Assembly (NCBI RefSeq): GCF_026914185.1
Contig: NC_070572.1
Span: 1,860,001 to 1,924,000, forward strand
DNA from: Puccinia triticina
Lineage: Eukaryota > Basidiomycota > Pucciniomycetes > Pucciniales > Pucciniaceae
Direction: 5' to 3'
DNA: 64,000 nt
Shown here: in pieces, positions 35,830 through 47,246 of the stretch
How the letters are laid out: the number at the start of each line of letters is the position of its first letter
Numbering within the stretch: position 1 is the stretch's first letter
Notes under the pieces: generated by a model
What the model was told of the DNA's origin: nothing
Databases searched by the model: none
Seen by the model: only the letters and a program-made list of their open reading frames with translations
Program-made: the position numbers and the translations under genes

Positions 35830-36057
35830 CTCTCAGGGGGCCTTAACTCGCTCCAGGAAAACAGAGAATCATCTGAAGGAGTAATATATAACTTTCGTGC
35901 GTTGAAACCATTCTACAACTTTTTAATTCCAGGCTAATCATGAGAAACATCAATAAATAGATAGAGGACTTTGCGGTACATCTTGGATAACTGTACATAA
36001 GAGTCGTGACTGTTTTGGGGACCTATGGGAGTGAAAGGAGGCACATTCTAGAGGCAA

Positions 36058-36878
36058 CTAGTTACCAGCTGTGGTGCCGGCGTTACCAGTTGTAGCGTCG
36101 GGTTTGTCACCGCAGGCGAGCTGATTAACGGCATGGGGTGCTTTGTCAACCTGCAAATGGGTCATTCTGGTCAGTCTCGGCTTGGACAAGGGACATCGCG
36201 ACATGCACGGCGATGCCTCGCCTGCTATTGGGGGATTAAGGAAGCTTACATTTGCACCCTCATCTGTACTTCGCTTGGTGGGCTGGGTCGGCGCCGGTGT
36301 ACCATCGCAGGCGAGCTGAGTAACGGCACTTCGCTTGGTGGGCTGGGTCGGCGCCGGTGTACCATCGCAGGCGAGCTGAGTAACGGCACTTCGCTTGGTG
36401 GGCTGGGTCGGCGCCGGTGTACCATCGCAGGCGAGCTGATTCACGGCACTTCGCTTGGTGGGCTGGGTCGGCGCCGGTGTACCATCGCAGGCGAGCTGAT
36501 TCACGGCACTTCGCTTGGTGGGCTGGGTCGGCGCCGTGGTACCATCGCAGGCGAGCTGATTGACGGTACTTCGCTTGGTGGGCTGGGTCGGCGCCGGTGT
36601 ACCATCGCAGGCGAGCTGATTCACGGCACTTCGCCTCCTGTGTTCCGCAGCTCCATGGTTGTTATCAGACGGAGCGGTGGTCTGCAGTGGCAGTCAGGAA
36701 TCAGTGTATGTACCGCCCACTTCTTCAAGCCAGATGGTCGTCGACCGAGAAAAGAAAAGCTCACCGAGTCGGCGGCGCTGGCGCTCGCAAGAGCTAGGGA
36801 AGATGGGGCGGCCGCCGCATGTCCTGCAAGCGCTGAGACAACCAAGACGAAAGTAAACAAAGTCTTGCGGGCAGGCAT
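36058..36878 (-). CDS. Secreted Kex2-processed repeat peptide precursor, arm B copy
   Basis: Exons on the minus strand: 36878-36765, 36681-36250 and 36150-36058, matching the arm A gene exon for exon with the same splice sites and the same 212-residue length. The signal peptide is identical in protein; exon 1 differs by one silent base. Again six 20-residue units end in Lys-Arg, but the order of the fourth residue is N N N N T T. The second unit carries two private changes (S-T-V for S-A-V and GTTAPT for GTPAPT), and two Ser in the tail are Thr. Both copies are open, spliced alike and have the same TATA box, so both could be expressed. The function is as uncertain as for the other copy. Confidence 0.85.
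36271..36630 (-). repeat. 60-bp tandem repeat x6 inside the precursor gene (arm B)
   Basis: Same unit and copy number as 3214-3573. The order of variant units differs, which points to exchange between units since the duplication. Confidence 0.95.
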
Positions 36879-37010
36879 GTCGATTTCGTTTGAGTTGGGT
36901 GATAGTAGGTGGGCACGTCGCAAAACTGGAGAGGCTGGCTGATTGTTCGTTGGATGTGATGCTGATGGTTGAGTGGATGAGGAATCGCCAATCAGCCACG
37001 GAAGGCCTTG

Positions 37011-37018
37011 CTTTTATA
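37011..37018 (-). promoter_or_regulatory. TATA box of peptide precursor gene, arm B
   Basis: TATAAAAG on the minus strand, 140 bp upstream of the ATG at 36878, an exact mirror of 2826-2833. Confidence 0.6.
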
Positions 37019-37521
37019 CCTTTTCGACTGCTCTGTTCGACACGGGTGCATGGCATTGGACGGTGGCCTCTTCTCCTGTTCTCAGAGGTCCTCAGCTAAC
37101 GCTAGCGTGGTGATGGGTTGTTGATCGACATCTTCTGTTGATTTGGTACGGGAGAATGCTCACAAAACACTCGAAAGCCTCGACGACGGGCACTCACTAC
37201 ACAGATCCATGGCGTCATGATCACCAATGATATCATCGATCTACATATCGACCAGTAAAGATCAGTAAACACATCTGTTTCCCAACATCACAGTGCTCCT
37301 TCGAGCTCCCTCGAGTAGAAACTTGACTGAAATGATGCATATGGACTTTGAGGCCGGCTTGCCCGCAAGCGGTGATCTGGAGGGTTGTGACCGGCGACGA
37401 TCGGCGGCACCTTTTTAGAACGTGCGCGCCTGAGCAGCCAAAGCACAGCGCCTTTGGCTGGCGGCACCTGGCCTGTTTTTGTGTATCTTGTCCCAGCTGA
37501 CTAGAACTGAAACTCTTCCTT

Positions 37522-40500
37522 GGGTCTCCAGGACCCAAAATTGGTCCAAGAATTTTTTGGTAGTCGGAAAATTAATTCCACTATCCAGAATGGGAGTCGG
37601 AATTTTAGGGCCTGTACCATAGGCCATGAAAATTGAAATTTTCCAAATTTATTTGCCTCAAAATTTCTTGGGACAAAAACTGAGCCTGGCCAAAATGTAG
37701 GCTTGAGCCCAAATGTGAAGAATTTCAACATTTGAACCCTCCGCTAGTTTTCAATTTTTGTGTACAGGGCAAAAAAAGTTGAAATTTTTCAAAATTGAGG
37801 CCCATGGTACAGGCCCTTAATCTCACAAAAAATGCCAAAAAAATTAAAAATCCCTAATTACGTTGACAACTGCTTTTTTTGCGCAGCACTTCCCCACTGT
37901 AGGGCCTGTGAATGCTGTGTGAAAAAAGCAGTTACCAACGCAAAGGGATTTTTAATGTAAGGCACTGTCTGGGAGGACGACAATCACGGCATAGCCAATC
38001 AATACCTCCCAGCGGCCATACCGGTTCATTGGCACAACATTGGCTCCCTTTTATATTTGATGTGCCACAACTTTTGCCCCTGGAGACCTAGACAAATGCC
38101 ATTGTGCAACGCAACCAACTTTTCCGAGCTTGGACATTTATCCAAATGCAGCTCACAACAATTCAAGCTGTCCCTACATTGTTTCCAAATGTAGGCCGTG
38201 CAAAGTAGCGGAAAAGGAATCTGTTTCTCAAAGCTCAGCCAACTTACTTCCAAACTTGCCAGTCACAACTCGCAGAACCAAGCCCCATACGCAATGTTTC
38301 TGATTGAGCCGCCTCCGGTAAAAGGTATCAAAAATTTGTTGCCTGCGGGCTTTCCTCTTCAATAGCTATCAAACCCCCTTGAATTCCCACCGAGGCAGTT
38401 TAGCCGCCTCTATAACACTTGTTGGAAAGTTTTTGGCTGAGTTCTTCCCATTTCCGTCCTCCTCATATGGTGTTTGCCCCAACACCGTTCATACCACAAA
38501 ACTCGCGCCATTGCTGAGGACCAGTGCCCCCAGAAACAAGCATGTGGTCCAGTTTTGTACAACAGTTGACTGGAATGGTCTAATTAACTCCCTTGAATGC
38601 CAGTACGCATTGCCGCCATCATGTCCGGATTGTGGGGCACCTCTTGAAGGTAGCACTCTCCTTAGGAGAGCCTCAACATGTCAGAGCAATGCGACCAATA
38701 CATCAAAGTTGGGCATCCAACTGCTCAAATCTCGCTCACAACCTTGAGCAACTTATCCTTCAAAATACTTAATTTCTTTGGAAGGTTGTCTCTCCCTTGG
38801 TCAGGAGAGACTGCTTCCCTGGTGAGCACCCTTTCCATTCAGGACAACCTACGCCGCTTGGCACTCGAGCTTAACAAAGTTTTCCTTTGAGAGCCCCGCA
38901 GGGTCTCTGATGCGAGGCCGCACTTTGTGCAAAGCGCTTCGCGCCGCGCTCCCCGGCAGGCAAGGGACTTGAGCTAAGTTTGCTTGGCACTTGCCACTCA
39001 CGCAATTGACCAATTGGCCATGACCCTGATCAAGCCTGATCAAGCCGCCCGTCTAACTCTATTGTAATCTAGGGCCTCATCATCATCACCGACTGCATGC
39101 GTCTTAAGATTTAATACGATCAGGAATGTCTTCCCTTACCCGTGCCTTTGTCAATCAAAATCGTCAAGATGCCTGAGAAGGGCGGCGCGGGTGCAGTCGC
39201 CTCTCAAGGTTTCTATTGGGGAGCGTCCGCGGCCAAAATCCGAGCAGTTGGTGCATATCTTCCCAAACAATCTAGCCCTTTAGTGGTCAGAGTTTGGTGA
39301 ACGCTTTTGCCGACAACCCATAAGCCAGCTGAAAACTTAGCCGGTACAGACTCAGCTTGTACAAACCCGGTAGAAACTTGTGTAGCGTGGCAAAGAGCCT
39401 CTGTTGATGCAACAACCGGACCAAAGCCTTTACTCCCTTTCATACAAACCACGGTTTATCAAGACCTATGTCAACACTTGTATATACACAAATTGAAGCA
39501 TCACATTTGATCAGTCAAATGCCAAGAAAAACAGTACTTATTCATGTATCATTGCCAATGAATCTGATGGCAATTCATTCCCCAACAATTAATAAATTCT
39601 GTTCTATCTATTCCGGGCTTTTGAGAAAACTTCTGATCTCTGTAAACGACTTCTCCCCTTATTTTAAGTTTTAACAATAGGTCAAAACTAACAGTCTTGA
39701 TCTTGGCCCCAATGTTTTGTCTGAAGTCAGAAACCATCAACATCCTTCAGCACTTCCAATCAAACAATTGTGAGCTTGGCTGTCTGAAAAAACTTTGTAG
39801 CCTTTTTGAGACTCCTTGAACCTGATATCACTGCTTTTGTTGTGTTATTTGATCTAACCTTGCTCTTTGGCTGAAGGAATATAGTGTGGGAAACAAGGGC
39901 TGGTCAAGTGTGTAAGGATGGTATTTGTTTACTCTGTTTTGAACACGCTCAGAGATCACACGCTCAGAGATCAATATTATCAGCATAATTTCAATTTGTG
40001 CCTTGTGATTTGAGCTATTGTAACACCTTTGAATTCCAATCATGAAATTTCTATTCAAGTTCAAAGTTCATAAGTTGGAGATGGTACTGGCACTACTTCT
40101 GGAGTTAGCAGTTAATTTGGTGAAATGATTGCAGAAATAATTTTGGGGGATGAAATATTGGCCTTCTCCAACTACTCTTACAGGCATTCAGTCTTGCACT
40201 AAGTTCTTTCTCCTAAATTTCCTCTGTATCTCTTTCTGGTGGCTGTGCCCGTCAAGTCAAGTGTTTTTTTTACCACAGGGTGCCTTTGTCCTTTTGTAAT
40301 AATATTATATACATTTCTTTTTCAAGAGCAACAAGGAAATTTAGACCATTATTGTCACAATGAAACACCACATGGCATTGAGTTGGTCAATGATTCTATG
40401 TATGGAGCTGAATCAAGCTGACCTTTGAAAAAGTCACCCATATCCAGGTCTAAGACTCTTGGATTCTTCCCAAGTAGCTTTACACTCTTTATTTCATGAA

Positions 40501-40830
40501 TGGAGTTGATTTTACCACAAAATGGACGACTTCCATCAATCTGGAAATCCAGATCTGAGCCAACAGATTTCAGTTTTTGCTGAAATCTTGGTCCCCAAAG
40601 ATCACCAAGATAATCCAGAGTTCCAGATTACAGATTTCCCTGCAAAATCTGAAATTCAGATTTGTTTGAAATGGAAAGGAAGTACTTTGATGCAGATATA
40701 ATGCTTCACAGTGTAGAAAATTGAATGTATATGAATTCAGAGCTCACTAATACCTTAGCTTATTTCAAGTTCATGTTCTGCGGCGAAGCCGCAAGTTCCC
40801 TAGTAAAGAAATAATTATACCTCCTCACTG
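37522..40830. other. Gene-poor repeat region
   Basis: Contains the second copy of a dispersed repeat (about 37530-37610) and inverted GGCCTGTACCAT / ATGGTACAGGCC at about 37608-37820. The region 38000-38890 has several Cys-containing but broken frames (for example 38379-38747) that I do not recognise. Nothing else is supported. Confidence 0.4.
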
Positions 40831-40831
40831 G

Positions 40832-41130
40832 GGCGCCCAACGCCCCCAAAATTTTACAGCAGTCAGAAAGTGCTCTTAAGAGCACATGGTGAACTGCACA
40901 ACCCAGGAAATGGGTGTGCTACTGTGGGTCTAATTTGGGGGATTTCCTACTAAGGAAATCTGCCAAAGCATTAGCTCCAGTGCCCCAAAGCCTCAAAATT
41001 TTACAGTGTGCAGAAAGACCTCTGCCACTGGACAGCACCTTGTGAGCTTCTTGGCAGTCGCACACACCAGGAAAGTCATGTGCAACTGGGGGTCTAGTTT
41101 GGCGGATTTCCTACTAAAGATATCTGCCAG
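40832..41130. repeat. Two tandem copies of a 145-bp repeat
   Basis: CCCCAAAATTTTACAG and CCTCAAAATTTTACAG each begin a unit containing a CAGAAAG, CACC.GGAAA and GGATTTCCTACTAA series. The copies are diverged. Non-coding. Confidence 0.6.
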
Positions 41131-41589
41131 AACCTTAGCTAAATATCAGTGCTGAAAATTCCAGCAATTTTGGATCATCAAGTTATATAATCTGTGCCCA
41201 AATAGTTAGGTGCAAGGCAGTAAACCACCAACAGAAATAATTTTGAGGCAGCTGGGGACTTTTATCATATCTACTACTAATTGAAGATTCATGGTAAAGA
41301 CAATATATTAGCTGTGAATACATAGATGAGAAATTTAGCAGATATCAGCTTATTGTTTGATCTCTTAGAAACCTCCAGATGTGGGCTCAAAGATATTGGG
41401 GATGTTTTCTTCCTCAGGTGGATTGTCCTGCATTGAAGTGGGTTGGTTGCGGGTGCAGGGCATGTTGATTGGTTGAGTTTGAGTGGAAGGTTGGATTGAT
41501 GAGTGACCCATCACATGTCTCATATCCATCTCCAAAGCAGGCCAAGAGCCAGGGTCATACAGTTCCCCTGGGGGGTCAGGCAGTCACCG

Positions 41590-41700
41590 CTTTTTACCAA
41601 AAACAGCCACCCAGCACCACATCTAGCACCACATGGCGGGTGTGGCGCCAAGCAGTGTTGGGTGCCCCCCAATGGGTACTGGTTGCAATTCTCTTAACCA
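41590..41700. repeat. GC-rich dispersed repeat, copy 1
   Basis: CCACCCAGCACCACAT...GGCGGGTG...GGGTACTGGTTGCAATTCTC. Diverged relatives lie at 44370-44440 and 44905-45020. Non-coding. Confidence 0.45.
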
Positions 41701-41922
41701 ACCCATTCACATAATGGTGTTTTTTTTGCACATGCTGGTAGTGGAGTGAGTTTTCCTTGCAGTGGGAGGGATGTAAAAACTTCACAGGAAATAGCTCAGA
41801 AAGAAATGGCGGAGGCTAAAGCAATTAGGTTAGGTGATTTGTAGGTAGAAATTTTAAATTATAAAATTTCATATATGTAGAACAGGCAGAAAATAGACAC
41901 ATGAAGATAAGTAACACCAATA

Positions 41923-42062
41923 GTGGTCTTCAAAATTGTAATTGTAGATGCATAAAAATAAGATCATAAGTGAGATTGGCAGGGAGAGGCTTACATAATC
42001 CCACCCAAAAGCCATTTATGAATTTATGTTTATGCAGTTATGATTCAATTTTGAAGACCAGT
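41923..42062. mobile_element. Small fold-back (MITE-like) element
   Basis: TGGTCTTCAAAATTGTAATT at left is matched by AATTTTGAAGACCA at right, with internal ATGCATAAA / TTTATGCA pairing. About 140 bp. Confidence 0.55.
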
Positions 42063-42478
42063 AATATGTTTGATAAGCCATCCTAACCACAGTCTGAAAT
42101 TGTATAATACAGGAGAAGTTTGTTGTTCAGATATTTGTATCACAGATGCTGAAATACTATAATGATGAGTAGAATCCTTGAGAAAATGTGGTTAGAAACA
42201 GATTGATGAGCCTCAGAGATGAGAAACAAAGAAACTAAAATTGTAACTGAGATAATATTACTACATGTAGTCTTAAAATACATGTAATCAATTTCTTGCC
42301 ATATATTAATCTGTCTTGGTTCATTCCACTACAACTGGGTTTATATTCTGATTTTTGGGCCAGAATGTGTGCTTGCCACATAGTCTAAACGGATAGTTGG
42401 GCCTTTGGAGAACTCAGCACATCAAAAGGACCTCTGTTCAAACCCCAATTACTGTGTGACCTTTACTGAAACATCACA

Positions 42479-42667
42479 ATGAACCATCCAATGTTGCTTG
42501 TTGCTGTGGCCTGGATGGCCTGTTTCACTACCACTACTGCCTCACCAGCGCTGCCAAATGATATCCATTCTACTTCATGTGTCAAGTGTGGGAACATTCA
42601 CCCCATTCCCCGTGCTCGCTGCATGCAACAAGATCAAATTGCCCCACCCCCTCTGCAGCCTATGTGA
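42479..42667 (+). CDS. Small Cys-containing candidate secreted peptide
   Basis: A 62-residue ORF. Residues 1-22 are a plausible signal peptide (MNHPMLLVAVAWMACFTTTT then ASPAL). The mature part has a CVKCGNIHPIPRARC block (three Cys, Cx2C spacing). Small secreted Cys-containing proteins are typical of rust fungi. There are no introns and no homologue in the window, and the surrounding DNA is repetitive, so chance is possible. Confidence 0.35.
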   Translation: MNHPMLLVAVAWMACFTTTTASPALPNDIHSTSCVKCGNIHPIPRARCMQQDQIAPPPLQPM

Positions 42668-44310
42668 CATAATACTTGCTCTTATCCAAACTGCCAGACC
42701 CCATAGAATTCTTCAAGGCAGAAAAATTCATTCAGTAACTAAATTAAAGTCAATTATGGGATTGAAAAGAAAAATATCAAATTTACAAAAAAAAAAAAAC
42801 AAAAAAACAGGAAAGCAAAAAAGAACCCACAAAATTGGATGCAAATTCCCCCATCAAAAGAACCATGAATTGCTTGCACAAACCCCCAATGATGTGCATT
42901 GCTAGACTAAGCATTGGTCAATCTTTTTTTTCTATTTTAGGTCTTGGCTGAACAGCTCCCACAACTATTTAATAGCATGCAGACTAATCATCCAGTTGAA
43001 TTTGCAGAGATTCATGTTTTTGGCAGGTAGTGAGCGTTAGTTTTATCTCTTATTCTGAAACCAGATAGGGTATCATTTACTCACCTCCTTGAACATCTGC
43101 AAAAAAATTCATGTGAAAGTTTTGTCTGACTAAGTGAAAGCAGAAAACAAGGTATTTTGCTTCTCATTATATTTCAAGATATAAGAAATATAACTATAAA
43201 AAAGGGTGTGCTGCCACGCTGTCCCATAGAGGCAACAGCTTCTTCACTGTCAGATAAAGGCAACATGGAAGGTACCTGAATTAGAAAAGGCTAATCAGCC
43301 CATTATTTTATACCATGTTGATGATAACCAAGGTTGTTTAATTGTAGGGAAACTTAAAGAAAAATAATAATCAGTGATTGATCCTTTATTGAAGTTGAAG
43401 GTCTCTTGCCTATTATCTGAGAGTTTAGAGAGAAAGAAGAATGGTAGACCATCAGTCAAGAGATATATGTTCAGTCAAAGAGCGCACTGACTGTCAATAT
43501 CCTTGGCACCTGTGACAGAATGTGTGCTGGGATTATAGTGTCCCCTGGTTTGTGATCCTAGTTTATCTGAAGCCCCTCTCAACATTTGGGCTCCAAACAA
43601 GAGATTATAGGGTAACATAATCCAAACCCCTCAAATTCAAGAATACTTAGTCACCCATCCCGCGCTTTGACCCTGGTTGGCTAGAGATCTAATATCTCTT
43701 GACCAGGTAAGCACCCTTTCCTTTTTTTTCCCTTTTTCTCCCTTCTTTTTAATAAGACAAGAGATCCAATCTCTCCCAACCAACCTCTCTGAAATCTAGC
43801 ACACCATTTGGAACTAGAACTCCAAAAGGCCTCCTGCCTTTCCCCCAAGCCTCCTTTCAGTGTTGTCTTCAGTGAGGGTCCACTGGACCCTTACAGGTTC
43901 TGGTTGTTATATCCTCCAGCTGCATATTGGATTCTGAATTTGTGAGAAAAGTTTCACAGTTTGATCAGTACATATGTACATGCATGTGATTGTTGCACTC
44001 TGTTTAATCTATGTGGTGCCGTATGTGCACTTCAAGAAATACAGAACTATATGGAGCAGTTGGGCTAATGCAAAGTGACAAGTGGAGACTGGGGTTGTAA
44101 TTGCATGAGCAACACAAGGTTGCAGCTCAAGGGTAAGAAATACATAAGATAGTTTAGGTAGAAATAGGCAATAAACACAGACTTTGAGGTCAGCTGCACT
44201 GGCTCTAGGGATGCAGAAGGTGTTGTCTCCAATGATCCCTAAAATCACAAATTATTTTCTTCCATAATCTTAATCCCCATCAATATGATTGAAATTGATT
44301 TGGACTTAGA
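42668..44310. other. AT-rich spacer, no gene seen
   Basis: Poly-A/T-rich sequence with no supported frame; the Lys-rich frame 42498-42905 follows from A runs. Confidence 0.4.
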
Positions 44311-44554
44311 GAATGTCAAAATGGACCTGGGTACTGCTTACACGGTGCCCATGTTTTTTTCCCATAATTGGGCACCTGGCACCACATCCAGCACCGCTGG
44401 GCGGGTACCCGCGGTTTTTGTGGCAGGTACCAGCAGTACTTTCCGGGGTTTTTTTCATTGAAACTCACTCCCAAACCCCAAAGGGGGTGCAGAATGACTT
44501 ACTACCCTCTTGATGGCCGGCACATACCATTCATCAAGATAGTGTGTTCTCTTG

Positions 44555-44700
44555 ATGACCAGCTAGAGAGGAGTATACATGTACTCCTCTTGATGACCGG
44601 TTACAGCCAGCCGTCAAGAGGAGTACACAGGTACTCCTCTTGATGACTGGTCACAGCCAGCCGTCAAGAGGAGTATACATGTACTTTTGATGAAGCTGGC
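44555..44700. repeat. 62-bp tandem units with internal palindromes
   Basis: Repeated CTCTTGATGA(C)CGGTTACAG, then CCAGCCGTCAAGAGGAGTA, then CA.GTACTC. Each unit can also fold on itself (CCTCTTGATG / CGTCAAGAGG). Related CTTGATGGCCGG words continue to about 44840. Confidence 0.65.
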
Positions 44701-44904
44701 TGTTGAGAGAAGGATGGGTTATAGTCCCTCCCTTGATGGCCTGCAGCCGTAGCGGCCCTCCAGGCTGCTCTCATTGGCCAAATGACCAGCCATTGAGGAA
44801 CTGTGTTGGTGCTGACTGCCCTCTTGATGGCCGGACAAAAGTGGCTGCAGGCCAGGCTACCCGGTTCCCTGGCCTGGTACCTGGGTAGCGCACCACTTTT
44901 TTGC

Positions 44905-45020
44905 CAAAAAACAGGCACCCAGCACCGCATTTGGCACAACCTGGCAGGTGCATGCGGTACCCTCCCACAGGTGCCGGGTACCGCAGCATTGCCAAACGGG
45001 TACCAGTTGGCATTCTCTAT
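44905..45020. repeat. GC-rich dispersed repeat, copy 2
   Basis: GGCACCCAGCACCGCAT...CTGGCAGGTG...GGGTACCAGTTGGCATTCTC, a diverged copy of 41590-41700 in the same orientation. Confidence 0.45.
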
Positions 45021-45260
45021 TTGGACTAGATTAGGCTTATGCTTATGACCTATTCTGTCAATATTCAACAGATATTCTTTTCTCCATTTCTCTCCCTTGA
45101 TGATACACGGGGTTTGATTAAATAAGTTTTTTTTTATTCATTTCACTCACCCACATGTGTTGGCCTTCCTGGCACTTATATGATTTGGCATGCCTAGATA
45201 CATGCAGGTTCTTTCCCTCATTTTCTGCCTATGAGCCTGTCCAACTGAGAATAATCCCTG

Positions 45261-45372
45261 CACCAGGAAAAAACAATTATCACTTGTCAACAAGTGACAT
45301 AGCAAAGTACAAAGGGGCCTTTGTACTTTATTATGTCACTTGCAGACCAGTGATCATTGTTTTTTCCTGGTG
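45261..45372. mobile_element. Near-perfect 112-bp hairpin MITE
   Basis: CACCAGGAAAAAACAATTATC at left pairs with its complement GATCATTGTTTTTTCCTGGTG at right, and pairing continues through AAGTGACATA.AAAGTACAAAGG to the centre with almost no loop. Confidence 0.8.
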
Positions 45373-46024
45373 CTGGTTGTCATCTTTTGTGTCCCCTGTC
45401 CATGAGACCTTATTTCAAAAAGCTGCATGGAAATTTCCAAACAGAATGGGAGTAGAAGTGGGAATGAAGAAGGAAGGGGTGTGATTCCATAGGGTTCCTT
45501 ACTATCTTGAAATGTAGGGCTAAGCAAGTAGTGCTCATGGGCCTGTCCACCAGCCCTCCATACTGTGGTGATAAATCATGGTAGCAGACTACCAGACAAC
45601 TCAACAATATCCCATCATCCATTCTGACCTGGGCGCCGCGGGGAGACTGCGCGTAGCGCGTGTCAGGACTTTGCTGCGGATTGCCGACAGAGCCCGAAGG
45701 GGGGGGCGCGTGCCCCTCACGCGTGCGTAGGGTTCACGGCTCTCTCCTGCCGCACTTAGCCGCGGCCTACTCATAAGTCAGGCCTGGCCTGCCTTGATGG
45801 TTGCTTACATTCTGAGGGTCCCGGAAACCAGGGGGTGGCTTCCCAAGACCCTCGTGTGTGGGTCGGGGGAGGATGATCCCCGATCCTACGCGTTAAGCCT
45901 CTTATAATCAACTTCTCCCGGCTCAAGATTCCCGAGAGGGAAGTCTTGTCCGGGAGAAGCTCCCGAGGGAGGAGACAGCGTCGGATTGGATCCTCCCAAA
46001 GCATAGAACACCTGAGGGTGTTAT

Positions 46025-46095
46025 GGCACAGGCGCTAGACCCGTAACTCCGGCCTAAGAGGTCCGGAGCCCAGTGCCTGAGCCATGCTTCTACTG
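46025..46095 (-). mobile_element. tRNA-Lys(CTT)-like relic (SINE head or tRNA pseudogene)
   Basis: The minus strand reads GCATGGCTCAGGCACTGGG (A box region), then CTCCGGACCTCTTAGGCCGGAG in two halves with a paired anticodon stem and CTT in the loop, then ACGGGTCTAGCGCCTGT, a 5-bp T stem with a 7-base loop that departs from the TTCGA consensus. The acceptor stem pairs only partly. It lies just downstream of the Ngaro recombinase. Confidence 0.45.
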
Positions 46096-46178
46096 AAACC
46101 CATGTGGAATGTAGGTAAGCAAGGTAGTTCCTTTCCTTTCGTCACACTGAGGTACAAATCGGGCCAGGGGGATTCTGA

Positions 46179-47246
46179 TTAATTGTTCCAGCTCTCCCGA
46201 AGTTCTCGAAGGATATTCTGCTTGTCGGCCTTGTCTTCTCTGGAGTAGTTGCGGATGTAGAGCTGATAGCAGTCAGAAGTCCATCTCCCGGCCCAGCATA
46301 TGGATTCTTTTGACACTCCTGCGGAATTGAGGAAGGTTGCTCCTCCCACCCGGAAGGAGTGGCCCGAGATGCCGGTGCATCCCTTGGAGTTCCAGAACTG
46401 TGCTAGCGTGCGGCATGCAGACGATTTGGTGAGGTGCATCCTAGCCCCGTTCTCCCAGTAACCAAAGAGGGAGGTGTCCTGGCCTTTGGCGTCTCGAATT
46501 CTCCTCTCTAGGGCGAGGATTGGGCAGAGCATGAGTTTCAGTGAGGTGAGGTGGAGCTCTTGCGTGTCTCCGGGGCCGGCAGTTTTCGCGCCGCGGATCG
46601 TTACAGTTGCCTTTTTCTTGAGGCCTTCCGTCCATAGGGCAACGTCGCTTGTTAGGACGGCCGCTGACCATCTGAGGGGCCCTGTCTTGTTGTTGTATGT
46701 CAATTCCCCAAGGTGAGCGAGCCCCCAGAAAGCAACTAGGCATAGATTAAGTAGGGCCTTCTGGAAGGGCGTCCCTTTGATCCAGGCAGTGGTGAGCATG
46801 ACTAGGTGGCGGAGGGTGATGGCCCCTTTCTTCGGCTTCCCTTCCGTTTCGGCGTCGACGTAGGTGGAAGACCTGAGGAGTGTTGCCACTTTATTCTTGG
46901 TCTCTAGCGGGTAGATTGCGTCGTGCATGGTATGCCACATTTGGATTCCGGCAATGTATTTCGCAAGGGTTACCGAGGAAACCTTGTGGCTTGCTCTCGA
47001 CTCGTAAGTTTTCCCTGCCCAGTAGCAGAAGTCAAAAATGTCTCTCGCGGAGAGGGGGAGGTTGAATGGCAATCGATTGGTTTCCTTGGCAAACTTCAGA
47101 TACTTGTTGATTGCGGAATTGTAGCATGCTAACGTGTTCCACCTATAACCGAGGAGGTAGTGTTTGTCTTGTGGGGACAATTCTCTCGGGGCAGAGCCTT
47201 TCCTGGCTAGCGTGGAGAGTTTCTTTAACTCTTCTGGTGCTGCCAT
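46179..47246 (-). CDS. Ngaro tyrosine recombinase
   Basis: An uninterrupted frame of 355 residues. An N-terminal SAM-like helical region (YNSAINKYLKFAKETN) is followed by the catalytic domain. The HxxR box is intact (GHSFRVGGATFLNSAG), as are GRW and the nucleophile Tyr in YQLYIRNYS. The first catalytic Arg, expected in a G-L-x-R-x-G-E-L block, is His here (FWGLAHLGELT). The codon is CAC, one CpG transition away from CGC. The protein would normally integrate a circular double-stranded cDNA; with this change it is probably inactive. It lies 159 bp downstream of the RT frame on the same strand. Confidence 0.85.
   Translation of the reverse strand: MAAPEELKKLSTLARKGSAPRELSPQDKHYLLGYRWNTLACYNSAINKYLKFAKETNRLPFNLPLSARDIFDFCYWAGKTYESRASHKVSSVTLAKYIAGIQMWHTMHDAIYPLETKNKVATLLRSSTYVDAETEGKPKKGAITLRHLVMLTTAWIKGTPFQKALLNLCLVAFWGLAHLGELTYNNKTGPLRWSAAVLTSDVALWTEGLKKKATVTIRGAKTAGPGDTQELHLTSLKLMLCPILALERRIRDAKGQDTSLFGYWENGARMHLTKSSACRTLAQFWNSKGCTGISGHSFRVGGATFLNSAGVSKESICWAGRWTSDCYQLYIRNYSREDKADKQNILRELRESWNN

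Larger units (their letters stand above)
30916..37521 (-). repeat. Arm B of the 6.6-kb inverted duplication
   Basis: Inverted copy of 2320-8917. Sequence identity is high throughout by eye, with scattered substitutions and small indels. The peptide precursor gene at the outer end is nearly identical in both arms, whereas the transporter fragment and inner frames carry different frameshifts. The inner edge is TATCTAG at 30916-30922. Confidence 0.9.

Noticed and set aside
2966..37521. Mating-type (pheromone/receptor) locus
   Set aside because: The repeated peptides recall pheromone precursors, but there is no CaaX end, no STE3-type seven-helix receptor and no homeodomain gene in the window.
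38379..38747. 122-residue Cys-containing frame with CPDCGAPLEG
   Set aside because: Looks zinc-ribbon-like for a few residues only, with no neighbouring domain, start context or splice partners.
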